Source: Ursus arctos (taxonomy: Eukaryota; Chordata; Mammalia; Carnivora; Ursidae). Taken from it: DNA of 64,000 nt. The notes under the pieces are model-generated. The model was not told the DNA's origin, did not search any database, and worked only from the letters and a program-made list of their open reading frames with translations. Of the stretch, positions 22,160 to 32,327 are shown in pieces (within the stretch, counting starts at the first letter, position 1; the number at the start of each line of letters is the position of its first letter). The position numbers and the translations under genes were made by a program. The DNA is taken from the NCBI RefSeq assembly GCF_023065955.2, contig NW_026623089.1, forward strand, positions 34,812,767-34,876,766, in the 5' to 3' direction.

Positions 22160-23070
22160 AGGTACTCTGATTTAAACATTTAAACTTTATGATAATATTG
22201 TTTAACTTGTCCTTTTCAATTCATATCATTACTATGAATGAAAATTACACGAGGAAGTTTTGCTATTTAAGGACCTACATAATGGCTTCAATCTTGCATC
22301 TTGGCCTGGAAAACGTAAAATACATATATTATACTTTAGAGAAAATGTTTGATGAGCCATTCTTTAAATCAATGTCCCACAACAGTGTTGATGCCCTCTC
22401 TTCCACATCCTAGCCAACCCTGGGGGTGGGGCACTTGAAAATTTATGTGGGTATTTTTTTAGTCTTATTGTTGTCACAATAATTGAGAAGTGGGCTGGCT
22501 GATACTAGCTTTAGCAGGAAGGGCCCAGGGATGGTAACTATCCTGCAGTGTATGAGAAAGTCTAGTGGGATGAACACTTGTTCCTTGTCTGGCATGGGTG
22601 AAGTGTGTTTATAATTTTTTGCATCTAGAACCTAAACATGTTTTATATATAAATGCACAGCAATTTTTTCACAATTTTTTTATATGCACAGAAGTTTCCA
22701 GGAATATAACTATTGAGTAAACAGAGGGAGGACTATACTTTACTTTGCTTGGAATTATGAGTTGGTTGGAACTGTGAGAAAACTAGAAAGTTGTTCCTCA
22801 TTTCAAAAAATCATGTCATTGCAGTAACACTGCTGCTGTTATTTGGGTTGGCAATGCAGCACACCTGCATCACTGTGTATCTATAGCACTCAGATTTATG
22901 GTGACTCACATACATACATATTACCCTTATAGACATACATATATGTATGTCATCATCTTATATACATAATATCTAATACATGTTAAATAAGTCAATATAT
23001 GTATATTTAACCTTTATTTACAAATACTACATGTAAATTAGAAGTACTGACAATATTCACTTAGCTATTT
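22160..23070. other. intergenic stretch, AT-rich, no feature recognised
   Basis: AT-rich sequence with palindromic ATACATATGTATG-like text around 22,925-22,960. The 74-codon frame at 22,189-22,413 has no recognisable similarity. No repeat family can be named. Confidence 0.4.
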
Positions 23071-23084
23071 TAAATCTAAATTTA

Positions 23085-23221
23085 GGGCGCCTGGGTGGCT
23101 CAGTCTGTTATGCATCTGCCTTCAGCCCAGGTCATGATCCCAGAGTCTCCGGATTGAGCCCTGCATCTGGCTCCCTCTCCCTCTGCCTGCCACTCCCCCT
23201 GCCTGTGCTCTCTCTCTCAAA

Positions 23222-23252
<31 letters not shown>

Positions 23253-23262
23253 AATCTTTACG
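23085..23262 (+). mobile_element. SINEC with long (AAAT)n tail
   Basis: Starts GGCGCCTGGGTGGCTCAGTC, has the CT-rich middle and ends with about nine AAAT units (23,220-23,254) and AATCTTTA. The target duplication AAATCTAAA is at 23,072-23,080 and 23,263-23,271. Just after it, ATCTAAACATATT is tandemly repeated (23,265-23,293). Confidence 0.93.
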
Positions 23263-23704
23263 AAATCTAAACATATTAGAATCTAAACATATTTATTAAA
23301 AGAGTGTCCCCCATATTTATGGAACCCTGTCGCCTTTCCTCCAGTCTACTGATGAAATTTCTAGTTAAACTGAAATGTTAGCTCTGTGAATTCTTTGGTT
23401 TCTCCAGTCAGGTTCAATGCCTCTTTCCTGTGGGCTCATCTTTAGTTCATAGGTATACTATGAGGCTTTGCCTATTGTATTATAACTTGCAGTATTAGAC
23501 ACTCAGTAAATGTTGACTCAATCATTGAGTGAATGCTGCTTTTATCATTTTTTCTTTACATTTCTTTAAATTGAAGAACTTCATTTTTCTTTTAATTAGT
23601 CCTTCAGGTTCAGAGCATGAAAGCCAACATTGTTGAATTTTTTCCCTGACAAAAGCTCTCCATGAGTTTTTCTCTTTGTGGAATTTGTATTGAGGAATAG
23701 ATTT

Positions 23705-23720
23705 CCCACTAGGGGGTGCG
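23705..23720 (+). promoter_or_regulatory. CTCF-like motif
   Basis: CCCACTAGGGGGTGCG lies close to the CTCF core CCACYAGRGGGCGC. It is in the intergenic region, about 4.5 kb upstream of HTR7 exon 1, away from recognised repeats. Match by eye only. Confidence 0.4.
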
Positions 23721-24077
23721 CGTGTACCACTTATATTTCAAAAGGGTCCTAGTATGAAAAAATTGAGTAATTTAAAAAGAAGTGTTCTTAGATCTATCTG
23801 TTCTTTGATTTTCTATTTCTTTTTTCTTAGAATTTTTAAAGGTTGTACTTATTTTGTAAAGAGAATGAAAATTTTCTAAATGGAAGGAACCAAAGAAAAA
23901 AAGTACATTTTTGTCATCAGCCTTAAGGGATAATGCAAACAAAGGTAGCATAATTAAAGGATGCATGTATCTAAAATAAGAGAAAACTCACAATTCACTT
24001 TTAAGCTGAGGATTTCTTTTACATCATGAATGACACTTGGTTATAAGCATTATTCTGCCTCAGTTTATTTGACAAAT

Positions 24078-24278
24078 TTTTCTTTTTTTAAAGATTTTAT
24101 TTATTTATTCGACAGAGATAGAGACAGCCAGCGAGAGAGGGAACACAAGCAGGGGGAGTGGGAGAGGAAGAAGCAGGCTCCCAGCAGAGAAGCCTGATGT
24201 GGGGCTCGATCCCAGAACGCCGGGATCACACCCTGAGCCGAAGGCAGACGCTTAACCACTGCGCCACCCAGGTGCCCC
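24078..24278 (-). mobile_element. SINEC
   Basis: Minus-strand copy: T run, ‘aaagattttatttatttatt’, the purine-rich body and the reversed head ‘gcgccacccaggtgcccc’. A 12-bp exact target duplication TATTTGACAAAT is at 24,066-24,077 and 24,279-24,290. Confidence 0.96.
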
Positions 24279-24279
24279 T

Positions 24280-24440
24280 ATTTGACAAATGTTTATTGAA
24301 CACCTGACACATGGCAGAATTAAGAAAATATCCTTGTTTTGGGGGAGTTCACAGTCTAATGGGAAGATAGGGAAATGTAAAGCATACTGCACTGGTAGAT
24401 GCTAGAATAAAAATATGAAAAAAATGCTTCAGGAATCTAG
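24280..24440 (-). repeat. L2/MIR-related fragment
   Basis: ‘atgtttattgaacacctgac’ followed by ‘gggggagttcacagtctaat’ and ‘gtagatgctagaat’ follows antisense L2-type 3' sequence. The SINEC at 24,078 inserted into or beside its left edge. Confidence 0.4.
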
Positions 24441-27140
24441 AAAGGATGAAACTAGCTATGGTAAAGGGGGTCATCACAGAGAAAGGGGCAGTCCTGGTTC
24501 CAGACTAGCTAGCTGCTCTTATCTCAACTGAGCCTCCCAATGTCTGTTGACAGATTTCAGTCCTTGTCATGAGGATGGGTCTTCTGACGTCTGTCTCTGT
24601 GCTACTGCTCCACAGCCCAGCTGGTAGCCGTAGGGTATTACCTGGATATTCATATGCAAACATCTTAGCAGGACATTTGCCCAAGCATTCTGGCTTTAGT
24701 AGTCTTTTCCCATCCAGTTCTGGGATCAAGGGACACCCTGGCGAATAGATTAGTTGAGTGAAGCAATGGAGTGTAAAAGTGAGAAGCTGAAAAACTTTGG
24801 AGAAGTAAAAGAGTAACTCTGTAGGAAGTCAGCCGCGTTGGGCATTTGAAATTACTGGAACCCCGGGCAGCATGACGTTAGTACACTTAACTGACTAGGG
24901 AGTTGTCAGTGGACCCTATGGCATAGAAAGCTTTATTTTACTGTGTTTCTTGAAGTAAATCTAGATTGTCAGAATATGCTGGTTTTAGGGGAAAAGACTC
25001 TCCTAAGCTTATGTCTATGGATGGGTATGTGTGCATCTGCATAGATATGACTGAGCATGTGCGTGTGGGTGAGTAGATGAGTACCTAGAGGGAGGAAGAG
25101 CTTATCAAAAGGCGGTAATTCCTGTTGTAGGCCTCGCCTGCTCTTCTCTACTACCCCAGAGCAGTTTTGAGAGAGGGATTACCAGTTGGAAGCATCAGAA
25201 ACCTGTAGTCTCCAGTGCCCTCATCGACAATTTTATGAGACTGCTGTTATAGGAAATGAGAATCTAGACAAGTTTTCATACTTCTTAAGGCAGCAGAGTT
25301 ATTTTTTAAATGAAAGAAATAAAAGAGATGAAAACGAACAACATGATTTGATTTAAATGCCAACACTTCTCTTACTCTCTCCAGTGTAACTGCCAAAGAG
25401 TGGGTGGGCAGGGGGAGGGTGAAGGAAGCAGTACCTTGGTATGGATTTTAAACACTAGGAATCCAAGGACAAAACAAATAACAAATTTAGGGGAGTGTTT
25501 AGGTATTTTATGGGTATTTTGTGAAGCTTTACCTTTAGCTTTTCATTAAGAGAAAATTATGGAAACGTATACAGGCGATTTTTAGCGTTTTTATGAAGAG
25601 AGGATTATTTGTTAGTCAAGGTTAGAGGGAAACAAAGAATTGCAGATAGTTCTGTCAGGATTTTGGGAAAATGATAGATGAAATTTAAACTCAACATAAG
25701 CAAGGTAATGCTGCAGAAGCTGAGATTTTCAATAACTATGTTTATGCATTGTGACAGTTTATAAATTAAAAACCTAGCAACTCTAAGGAAATACACCCAG
25801 CCATCACCAAGGATAATGTAATAGAGGTGACTGCTCTGTAAAAAGGGAGGTTTGGACCTGATGCTATATGGAAAATGGAAGAGGAAGTCAATTTGAAAGT
25901 AGTATTTTACTGATTATTTGGTGCATTTTTGTGTCCTACAATGAAAAAACGAATGCAAGAAACAGCAGAAGCTGCTATTGAATGAGTAGTCCAGGTGAGA
26001 GCTGGTAGGGGTGTAGGTGGCAAATTATATTAACTGTAGATTCAAATAATAAAACTATTGCATTTAAAATTCTTTGTATAATTCATTAATGTGGGATATT
26101 GTTTACGAGAGCCAAGACAGGATGTAAGTTGCCCTGATTATTCGGGGCGGGGGGGGGAGGAAAGTCAAAATAAATTATAATGATTAAAAAGTTAAAATAA
26201 GAAAAGTCAAAAGTAGTTTGTGAAATTACCACATTTTTTTTTTTTGAGAGTCCTTGAGACAATTCTAAACTCAAAAGCAGAAAATTGAACCATTTCAGTG
26301 TCGTTGTATATGATCCTGGCTAAGTCATTAAACTTCTCCCAACCTCTATTTCCCTCTCTGTCTTGAAGGGTAAACAGTTTCTTAGATGCTTTCTGGCTGC
26401 AAACTAGTTTTCTTTTGTCTGAAACTATGTTTAATACTAACATAAGTAAGATTGAAGACATTTCTTCCTCCATTTTCTTAACTACTAAATGGTATTGCTT
26501 TGTGGCCTAGGTAACTATCTTCCACTCTTCCTACGACTCAATGTATTGGTCTGCCTATCTCAGTGAGAAGAGAGACCCTGACACGTAGGGATTTTTTTTT
26601 TTTTTTACTTAAAAAAATTCTGTTTTTGAGCGTGTAGAGGGAAGAATATGGACATAGTAAGCAGACAAACCTTGGTTTGAAACCTAAATATTACTTACTA
26701 GCTGAATGCAGTAGCAACAACTGTGTTTCCTTATCTGGAAAAATAGGGCTAATACCCACCTTGAAGAATGAGAGTATTTTTCAGTTCTCAGATCAATACA
26801 TTTTGACGTTTCTGTTCCCTTTCTTCCTATTTATAATCTGCTAGGGCCTAACTAGAAAAGAAAACAGATTTGATTATTTTTAGAGTCTTTAAAGAAATCA
26901 CTTTTGGTTTCCAATAAAACCTTTCTACAAAATGGAGTGAAGTAAGTCTCACAAATAATAAAAATCAGCCACTCTGACAGGGTTTGAATACCAAGGGGAT
27001 TTTAGTCAGTGGGCACTAAGACAACATACACCTCCAGGATTCTTCTGCAGAACATTATAACCCGTCATTTCTTCGCTTATGGGCAAGATTTCCAGAATAC
27101 CATGGGAAAATTAATCCTCATTTCAGTATATTAGGCTTTG
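24441..27140. other. intergenic stretch upstream of HTR7
   Basis: Mostly unrecognised sequence. There is L2-like antisense text at about 25,860-26,020 (‘agtccaggtgagagctggta’), a G run with one break near 26,146-26,158, T runs near 26,235 and 26,595, and a MIR-like piece at about 26,640-26,790 (‘ttggtttgaaacctaaatat’, ‘ccttatctggaaaaataggg’). Open frames here are short and without similarity. Distal HTR7 regulatory DNA may lie here, but nothing in the text proves it. Confidence 0.4.
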
Positions 27141-27149
27141 AAGTCGGAA

Positions 27150-27157
27150 TATAAAAG
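27150..27157 (+). promoter_or_regulatory. TATA-like box upstream of HTR7
   Basis: TATAAAAG within ‘ggaatataaaagcagccggg’. It is about 1.0 kb upstream of the HTR7 start codon and just before the GC-rich region. It may mark an upstream start or be chance; CpG-island promoters usually lack a TATA box. Confidence 0.25.
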
Positions 27158-27733
27158 CAGCCGGGGTCTATTTTCAGAGCCTGAGAGGCCTGTTTCTAGA
27201 CGCTAGAGGGTTAGTCACAATGGGTTTCAAGCCCCGTGTTGGTCCCTTCCCCAGACCCCCCAGCTCCTCCTGGCTGCCAAGACCTGAAGGCATCCCACCC
27301 TCTCCCTGCTCTCTTCTGAGCTCCCACCCCACCCCACCCCATTCGGCTGCTTCTCCTTTTCCGTCTTCGCTTTCTCCCATAAGTGGTCAAAATAGGAAAC
27401 GGAAGTATCTATTTGTTGCTTGGTGTAGCGCTCGAAAAGGTTTTTTAATTAAGAAAAAAAATCCTCTCCAGGTTCTTCATTTTGCAATGAGTCCGAGCGT
27501 CCGCCGGCCCCCGAATCCTCCCCCATCCAAGTGTCGTTCATTCTGTGAGGAGGCTCGAGTCTGTCGGAGGGGGTCTGCGCCTCCAGCCGCACAGAGGGAT
27601 CTGTGAGCTAACCGGCTCGGGATCCCGGGAGGCGCGGGGAGCACCGCCCCCCGCCCGGCGGGGAGGTGCGGGAGAGGCGGCGGCCCGGCCCAGCCAGGGA
27701 AGCCCGTCCCGGGAGCCCGCGGGGCGCGGGCAG

Positions 27734-27754
27734 CGGCGGCGGCGGCGGCGGCGG
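27734..27754 (+). repeat. (CGG)7 trinucleotide run
   Basis: Seven uninterrupted CGG units in the HTR7 CpG island, about 420 bp upstream of the start codon; a second shorter GGC-type run is at about 27,781-27,800. They could be in the promoter or in the 5'UTR. Confidence 0.9.
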
Positions 27755-28068
27755 GGACGCGGCGCGACTGCCGCAGGGGAGCGGCGGCGGCGGGCGCGAG
27801 GGGCGGGGCGCACTCCGCAACTTCTGCCGCTGCCTCCCGGACGCGCTCGGCCGAGGCGCGCGGCTGCCGCGGGCTGCGGGCCGGCCAGCCAAGCGTGCCC
27901 GCGGGCCGGCGAGCCGCGCGTCCCGGACGTCCGTCGGTGCCGGAGGCGCCTCGCACAGGGAGTCTCGGCGCGGCCGCGCTCCCGCGTGGTCCGCAGCGGC
28001 CGGGGCCCCGGGACGTGCGGAGCCGCGAGGCCGAGCCGAGGCGCCCCCCAGCGGCCGGCGCGGGCCCC

Positions 28069-28104
28069 ATGGCTGGGCCGGGCGGAGCGGAACCGGCGAG
28101 GTGA
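28069..28104 (+). other. upstream ORF 1 of HTR7 (11 codons)
   Basis: ATG at 28,069 followed by 10 more codons (MAGPGGAEPAR) and TGA. Context ccccATGG: G at +4 but C at -3, so moderate. It ends 71 bases before the HTR7 start and would be present only if transcription starts upstream of 28,069. Confidence 0.4.
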
Positions 28105-28150
28105 AGCCCCCGGGCCGGCGGCCGGAGCGCGTGGCTGGGACGCCGGCTCC

Positions 28151-28189
28151 ATGGGCAGCAGCGCACAGCGGCACGATGATGGACGTTAA
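28151..28189 (+). other. upstream ORF 2 overlapping the HTR7 start codon
   Basis: ATG at 28,151, 25 bases before the HTR7 ATG and in another frame, reads MGSSAQRHDDGR and stops with TAA at 28,187-28,189, past the HTR7 start. Context ctccATGG (T at -3, G at +4) is weaker than that of the main start. A ribosome translating it would pass over the main ATG, so it should lower HTR7 translation. Confidence 0.5.
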
Positions 28190-28720
28190 CAGCAGCGGCC
28201 GCCCGGACCTCTACGGGCACCTCCGCTCTTTGCTCCTGCCGGAGGTGGGGCGCGGGCTGCCGGACCTGAGCCCCGACGGCGCCGGCCCGGTCTCGGGCTC
28301 CTGGGCGCCGCACCTGCTGCGCGGGGTACCGGAGGTGACTGCCAGCCCCGTGCCCACCTGGGACGCGCCGCCGGACAATGCCTCCGGCTGCGGGGAGCAG
28401 ATCAACTACGGCAGAGCCGAGAAAGTTGTGATCGGCTCCATCCTGACGCTCATCACGCTGCTGACGATCGCCGGCAACTGCCTGGTGGTGATTTCGGTGT
28501 GCTTCGTCAAGAAGCTCCGCCAGCCCTCCAACTACCTGATTGTGTCCCTGGCGCTGGCCGACCTCTCGGTGGCCGTGGCGGTCATGCCCTTCGTCAGCGT
28601 CACCGACCTGATCGGGGGCAAGTGGATCTTTGGCCACTTCTTCTGCAACGTCTTCATTGCCATGGACGTCATGTGCTGCACGGCCTCTATCATGACCCTA
28701 TGCGTGATCAGCATCGACAG
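28176..28720 (+). CDS. HTR7: HTR7 coding exon 1 (5-HT7 serotonin receptor, N-terminal part)
   Basis: Encodes 181 residues plus two bases of the next codon. The protein is a Gs-coupled class A GPCR of the plasma membrane that binds serotonin and raises cAMP. It starts MMDVNSSGRPDLYGHLRS; residues 1-82 are the extracellular tail with N-glycosylation sequons at N5 and N68. TM1 is at about 84-108 (N101 = 1.50), TM2 at about 120-140 (D129 = 2.50), and TM3 at about 157-182 with C157 (3.25, disulphide) and D164 (3.32, the amine-binding Asp). The exon ends in the DRY motif: Asp181, then AG of the Arg codon, and donor GTAAGG at 28,721. Two adjacent in-frame ATGs occur; the second has the better context (A at -3, G at +4). 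The membrane part is identical to human as remembered; the N-tail has a small insertion near residues 49-52. The frame is open 170 codons further upstream, but that is a composition effect. Confidence 0.98.
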
Positions 28721-28740
28721 GTAAGGGCCGGGCAGCCCCG

Positions 28741-31370
28741 TCCCGTCCCGGGGTCCGGCTGGGGTTATGCTGGTGGCTCCACCCCGAGCGTTCGCCTTTT
28801 CTGGGAGGATAAACCAGACTCCTCAGCGGGATTAAGGGCTGTGCCTAAAACATCAACCCCCACACATCAACCCTACACCAACCAGAGCAACTTCAGTTAC
28901 AGCATAGCCTATATGCACCTTTAAAAGAAGAGCCCGAAATGTTCTAGTTTACTGTAGTGAGGGTTTTAAGACCAAAGTTAAAGTATTTTAAGCACTAGCA
29001 GTTCCAGCAGGGGGTCCCCTGGCTTGGTTTTTAAAAGGAAGGGATGTGATTCTTTCTGAGCTCAACAAACCCTTGCTGTGAGTCTGAAAGTGTCGTTTCT
29101 TTAGGAAGTCAGTCATTGAAAAGCCTCCTTGCTTCCAGATTGTGGGAACTGCTCCCCAGGCCAATGAGGGGACTGAGGATGGTTCCAGAATTGGGGGTTG
29201 TACATTTCTAAACGTTGCACCCCTATGGTTGCTGATTCTGAATCTCATTCTCTGGGAAGTCTGATTTTAGTGTTTGGCATCGCGGTCTGTATCCTGCAGG
29301 CTTGCTGACTGGAGCTTGTTTGAATGGTTGGTTCTAGCCTTTCATCATATCCCTTGAGAATCTTCTCTTGAGAACTCCCCAGTGGAGTAATTGCAACAGA
29401 GGCTGACCATCTGTCAGAGATACTGGGGGGAAAATTCCAGCCTTGGGTGTCAGATTGGGCTAGGAGACCCTGAGGTTTCTTCAGACTCTAGGATTACAGG
29501 ATTCTGCAATGGAGCTAGTCTTTGGTCCCTGAAACACTGTGCAACTGACAACTCAAAGGATGGTTCCAATGTTCTTTGGCCACCTAATAACTCTGTTTCT
29601 CCTGAAACTGAAATATTAAACCTTAGTATTCACCCACATAATTCTGCTGGTGTTTTAAAACCCACACAGGACTGGTATCCTGTTGTGTTTAAAGATACAT
29701 AGAAATGATTGCTTATTTTCTTTGTGGACCTACAGAACCTTTAAATATGTAAACCTTTCAGCATAGAAGAAATAATTGATGCCTCCACACTTAAAACGAC
29801 AGTGCCTCAAAGGATGGTTTAGCAGGAAACTGAGATTTTCTTCCTTTTCCTCCCTATAAACACTGCTATTTGTGGTTTGTTGATATTTAACATGTTGTCC
29901 TGTTTTACTGCTTGACCAGGGTTTATAATTATTGAATAAAGGGAACGATAGGAAAGGGGATATTTTCAAGAAAAAGCTATATTGTAGCTGCATTTAAAGA
30001 TCTAGGTAATTTTTAAAGAATTGATCCTGCCATTTTATATATCATGTTAGGTAGGAGCTTCTGAGAGCAAACAAGGAATTATTTTTAGAGTAGTGCACGA
30101 ATGGCATATATGAGAATATTAGCTCCAAACCTGACAGCTGAAGTTCTGAAATACTGTAGTTAAGAATGACAAAAACATATGCACTCACAGTCATATGAGT
30201 GTGGCTGTGGCAACAGGAAATAGAAGAGTGCACTCAATATACATAGTAAGTATAGAAATGAATTGTAAGCATAAAAACTGGACTGCTAAGTCAACCAAAT
30301 CAGCACTTCTTGAATGAATGGAGTCCTTTTAAATGGAATTTAGTGTAGTACGACACGTATCAATTTATGCTGCAAGAAATGCATTTATAATTTTTTTCCT
30401 TTCATCATTGATAAATGGTACGTAAACAGTACAGTATACTACTCATCTCCTAACACAGCCAGTGCTTCTGTTCTGCTGGGCACATTCAGGTTAGGCTTGG
30501 GACCACCCTGAGATTCCTGTACATGAGCTAAAGGCTTTCTTCACTCAGTGTGCACATGTGACTTACCAGCAAGCAGCCGGAATGTCTCGATTACAGAGGT
30601 TAATCCTTCTTGGCTAGAACTTCCAGTTTCTTCATCCAGTATATCCTTAACGATTGTTACAAATTGTGGTACTATAGGGATATATAGTCAATCTCTTTAT
30701 TTCCTATGAGAATTGCTCCATTGGTGAATTCTGCTTAAAAATTATTTTGGAGGATGAACATAGGGTTTTTTTTTTTTTAGATAAAATGAAGAACTGATAA
30801 CACTGGAAGACACAGATTGCTTTTTCTTCCAAGAACACACAAAAATAAAAATGAGAAAAAGGAAAATGCCTTCGATATCTAAGGTGAATTATTTCTGAAG
30901 AGAGTGTTTTCTTCAGTTCTGTTGTAGAATATGACCAATGAATCTACAAATGTGCTAAGAAAATACAAAAAAATTTAATCTTCATGTATTCATTCCCTCT
31001 TGAGTACAAGGTTAGGTTACAGTGTACTTTGTACAGCATAATCAAGGATGAATAGTAGTATTCCTGCTTTTGAACTCTTACTGTATTGCGAGAGTTTGGA
31101 TATCTATTGAGCATTTTACATGTCCAAAATGGAACCTTTGGTTTTTCTTAGCCACACCCCTACCTTACAGGGGTGCGTTTCTAGCCTTTTTCAGTGCAAT
31201 TTCATGCTGTTCTTCTGTGGAGGCTTCAACACTCCCTTCCCCATCCTTCTCAGATAATGATTCATGATCATTGAAAAAGTAGCAGTCATTGAATGAGAGC
31301 CTCATTATTTTTCCACTACCAAACAATCTTTCTTACATCTGTTCCCTTTTTTATTTCTGTCCAATTAAAA
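28741..31370 (+). other. HTR7 intron 1, proximal, no repeat recognised
   Basis: The first 2.6 kb of the intron falls from CpG-rich to ordinary AT-rich sequence. No clear SINE or LINE copy was seen here, unlike the rest of the intron. This makes it a reasonable place to look for intronic regulatory elements, but no motif proves one. Open frames (for example 28,988-29,248 minus and 29,391-29,702 plus) are not recognisable. Confidence 0.45.
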
Positions 31371-31379
31371 GGCTAGAAG

Positions 31380-31735
31380 ACATTGTGGCGTGGCAAAGAC
31401 CAAACCACCTGCACTTCACATCCCATCCCTTCTCATCTCAAGGATTTTGTTCCTTCCTTGATCCCTCTTCTCTTCTTTGTCTTCAGCTTTTCCTCTCAAC
31501 CGGGTCAAGCTTGATCTTCTATTTTCCTTTGGCCTTACTTGTCTCTGCAGTTACTGTTCCACTTCAGCTAAGCTGCTCAGGGAACTGTGCCCACAGGCTG
31601 TCTTTATTTCCTTCTTCCTCAGGTAGATGAGTTTGGCACTATCAGGTCTACTGAAATATTTTAACTGGCCTTCCTGGTTTCATTTCTGACCATCTCTTGT
31701 CCGTTGCCCATGAAGTAGCTAGTGTAATCTTTTTT
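31380..31735 (+). repeat. L2 fragment, left part of a split copy
   Basis: The text ‘aactggccttcctggtttca’ with ‘ccgttgcccatgaagtagct’ and ‘agtgtaatctttt’ follows the L2 coding-region 3' part (compare ‘cctgcttccacccttgcccc’, ‘cagccagagtgatcctttt’). The L2 text resumes at about 35,345, so this copy was split by the LINE block between. The left limit is uncertain. Confidence 0.5.
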
Positions 31736-31914
31736 AAAAAAAATTTGTGTTAAGTGAGATAGCATTTACCTATAGTGAAATGCACACCTTGATGTGTTTT
31801 GACAAATGTCTATACCCATGTAACCAATACTCCAATCAGAATATAACATATTTTTCTAATTTTAGAAAGTTCCTTTATGCCACTTTCCGGATGATCTTTT
31901 AAAAATAGAAATCA

Positions 31915-32110
31915 GGGGGGGCGCCTGGGTAGCGCAGTCGTTAAGCGTCTGCCTTCGGCTCAGGGCGTGATCCTGGCGTTCTGGGATCGAGTCCCACATC
32001 TGGCTCCTCTGCTGGGAGCCTGCTTCTTCCTCTCCCACTCCCCTGCTGTGTTCCCTCTCTCGCTGGCTGTCTCTATCTGTCACATAAATAAATAAAGAAA
32101 TCTTTTAAAA
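31915..32110 (+). mobile_element. SINEC, first of a tandem pair
   Basis: Begins with G's and GGCGCCTGGGTAGCGCAGTC and ends ATAAATAAATAAAG with an A run. The 14-bp direct repeat AAAAATAGAAATCA precedes it (31,901-31,914), lies between it and the next SINE (32,111-32,124) and follows the second (32,328-32,341). Confidence 0.96.
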
Positions 32111-32124
32111 AAAAATAGAAATCA

Positions 32125-32327
32125 GGGGCCCCTGGGTGGCTCAGTCGGTTAAGCGTCTGACTCTCCATTTTGGCTCAGATCATGATCTCAGGGTCCTGAG
32201 ATCTTCGAACCCCAGGTGGGGCTCTGCGCTCAGCAGGGAGTCTGCTTGAGATTCTTTTCCTCTGCCCTTCTCCCTACTTGCTCTCTCCCTCCCTCTCTCT
32301 CAAATAAATAAATAAATCGTTAAAATT
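32125..32327 (+). mobile_element. SINEC, second of a tandem pair
   Basis: Begins GGGGCCCCTGGGTGGCTCAG and ends CAAATAAATAAATAAATCGT and AAAATT. It shares the AAAAATAGAAATCA target repeat with the SINE before it. It belongs to another SINEC subtype (‘ctccattttggctcagatca’), so the pair came from two separate insertions and not from a duplication. Confidence 0.95.

Larger units (their letters stand above)
27480..28740. promoter_or_regulatory. HTR7 CpG island (promoter, 5'UTR, exon 1)
   Basis: Very GC- and CpG-rich over about 1.25 kb, in contrast to AT-rich flanks. It covers the presumed promoter, the 5'UTR and all of coding exon 1. Long open frames appear on both strands because stop codons are rare in such composition; they are not genes. 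It includes a CGG repeat (27,734-27,754), GC boxes (for example GGGGCGGGGCG near 27,800) and two short upstream ORFs. The exact transcription start cannot be read from the sequence. Confidence 0.85.

Noticed and set aside
27666..28175. An N-terminal extension of HTR7: the receptor frame stays open for 170 codons upstream
   Set aside because: The product is R/G/A/P-rich with no domain, and the known family protein starts at MMDVNSSG. Lack of stops is explained by GC content.
27477..28637. A 386-codon open frame on the minus strand, antisense to HTR7 exon 1
   Set aside because: It lies in a CpG island where stop codons are rare, overlaps several other long frames on both strands, has a low-complexity A/R/P/G-rich product and mirrors the HTR7 coding frame. 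No family is recognised.
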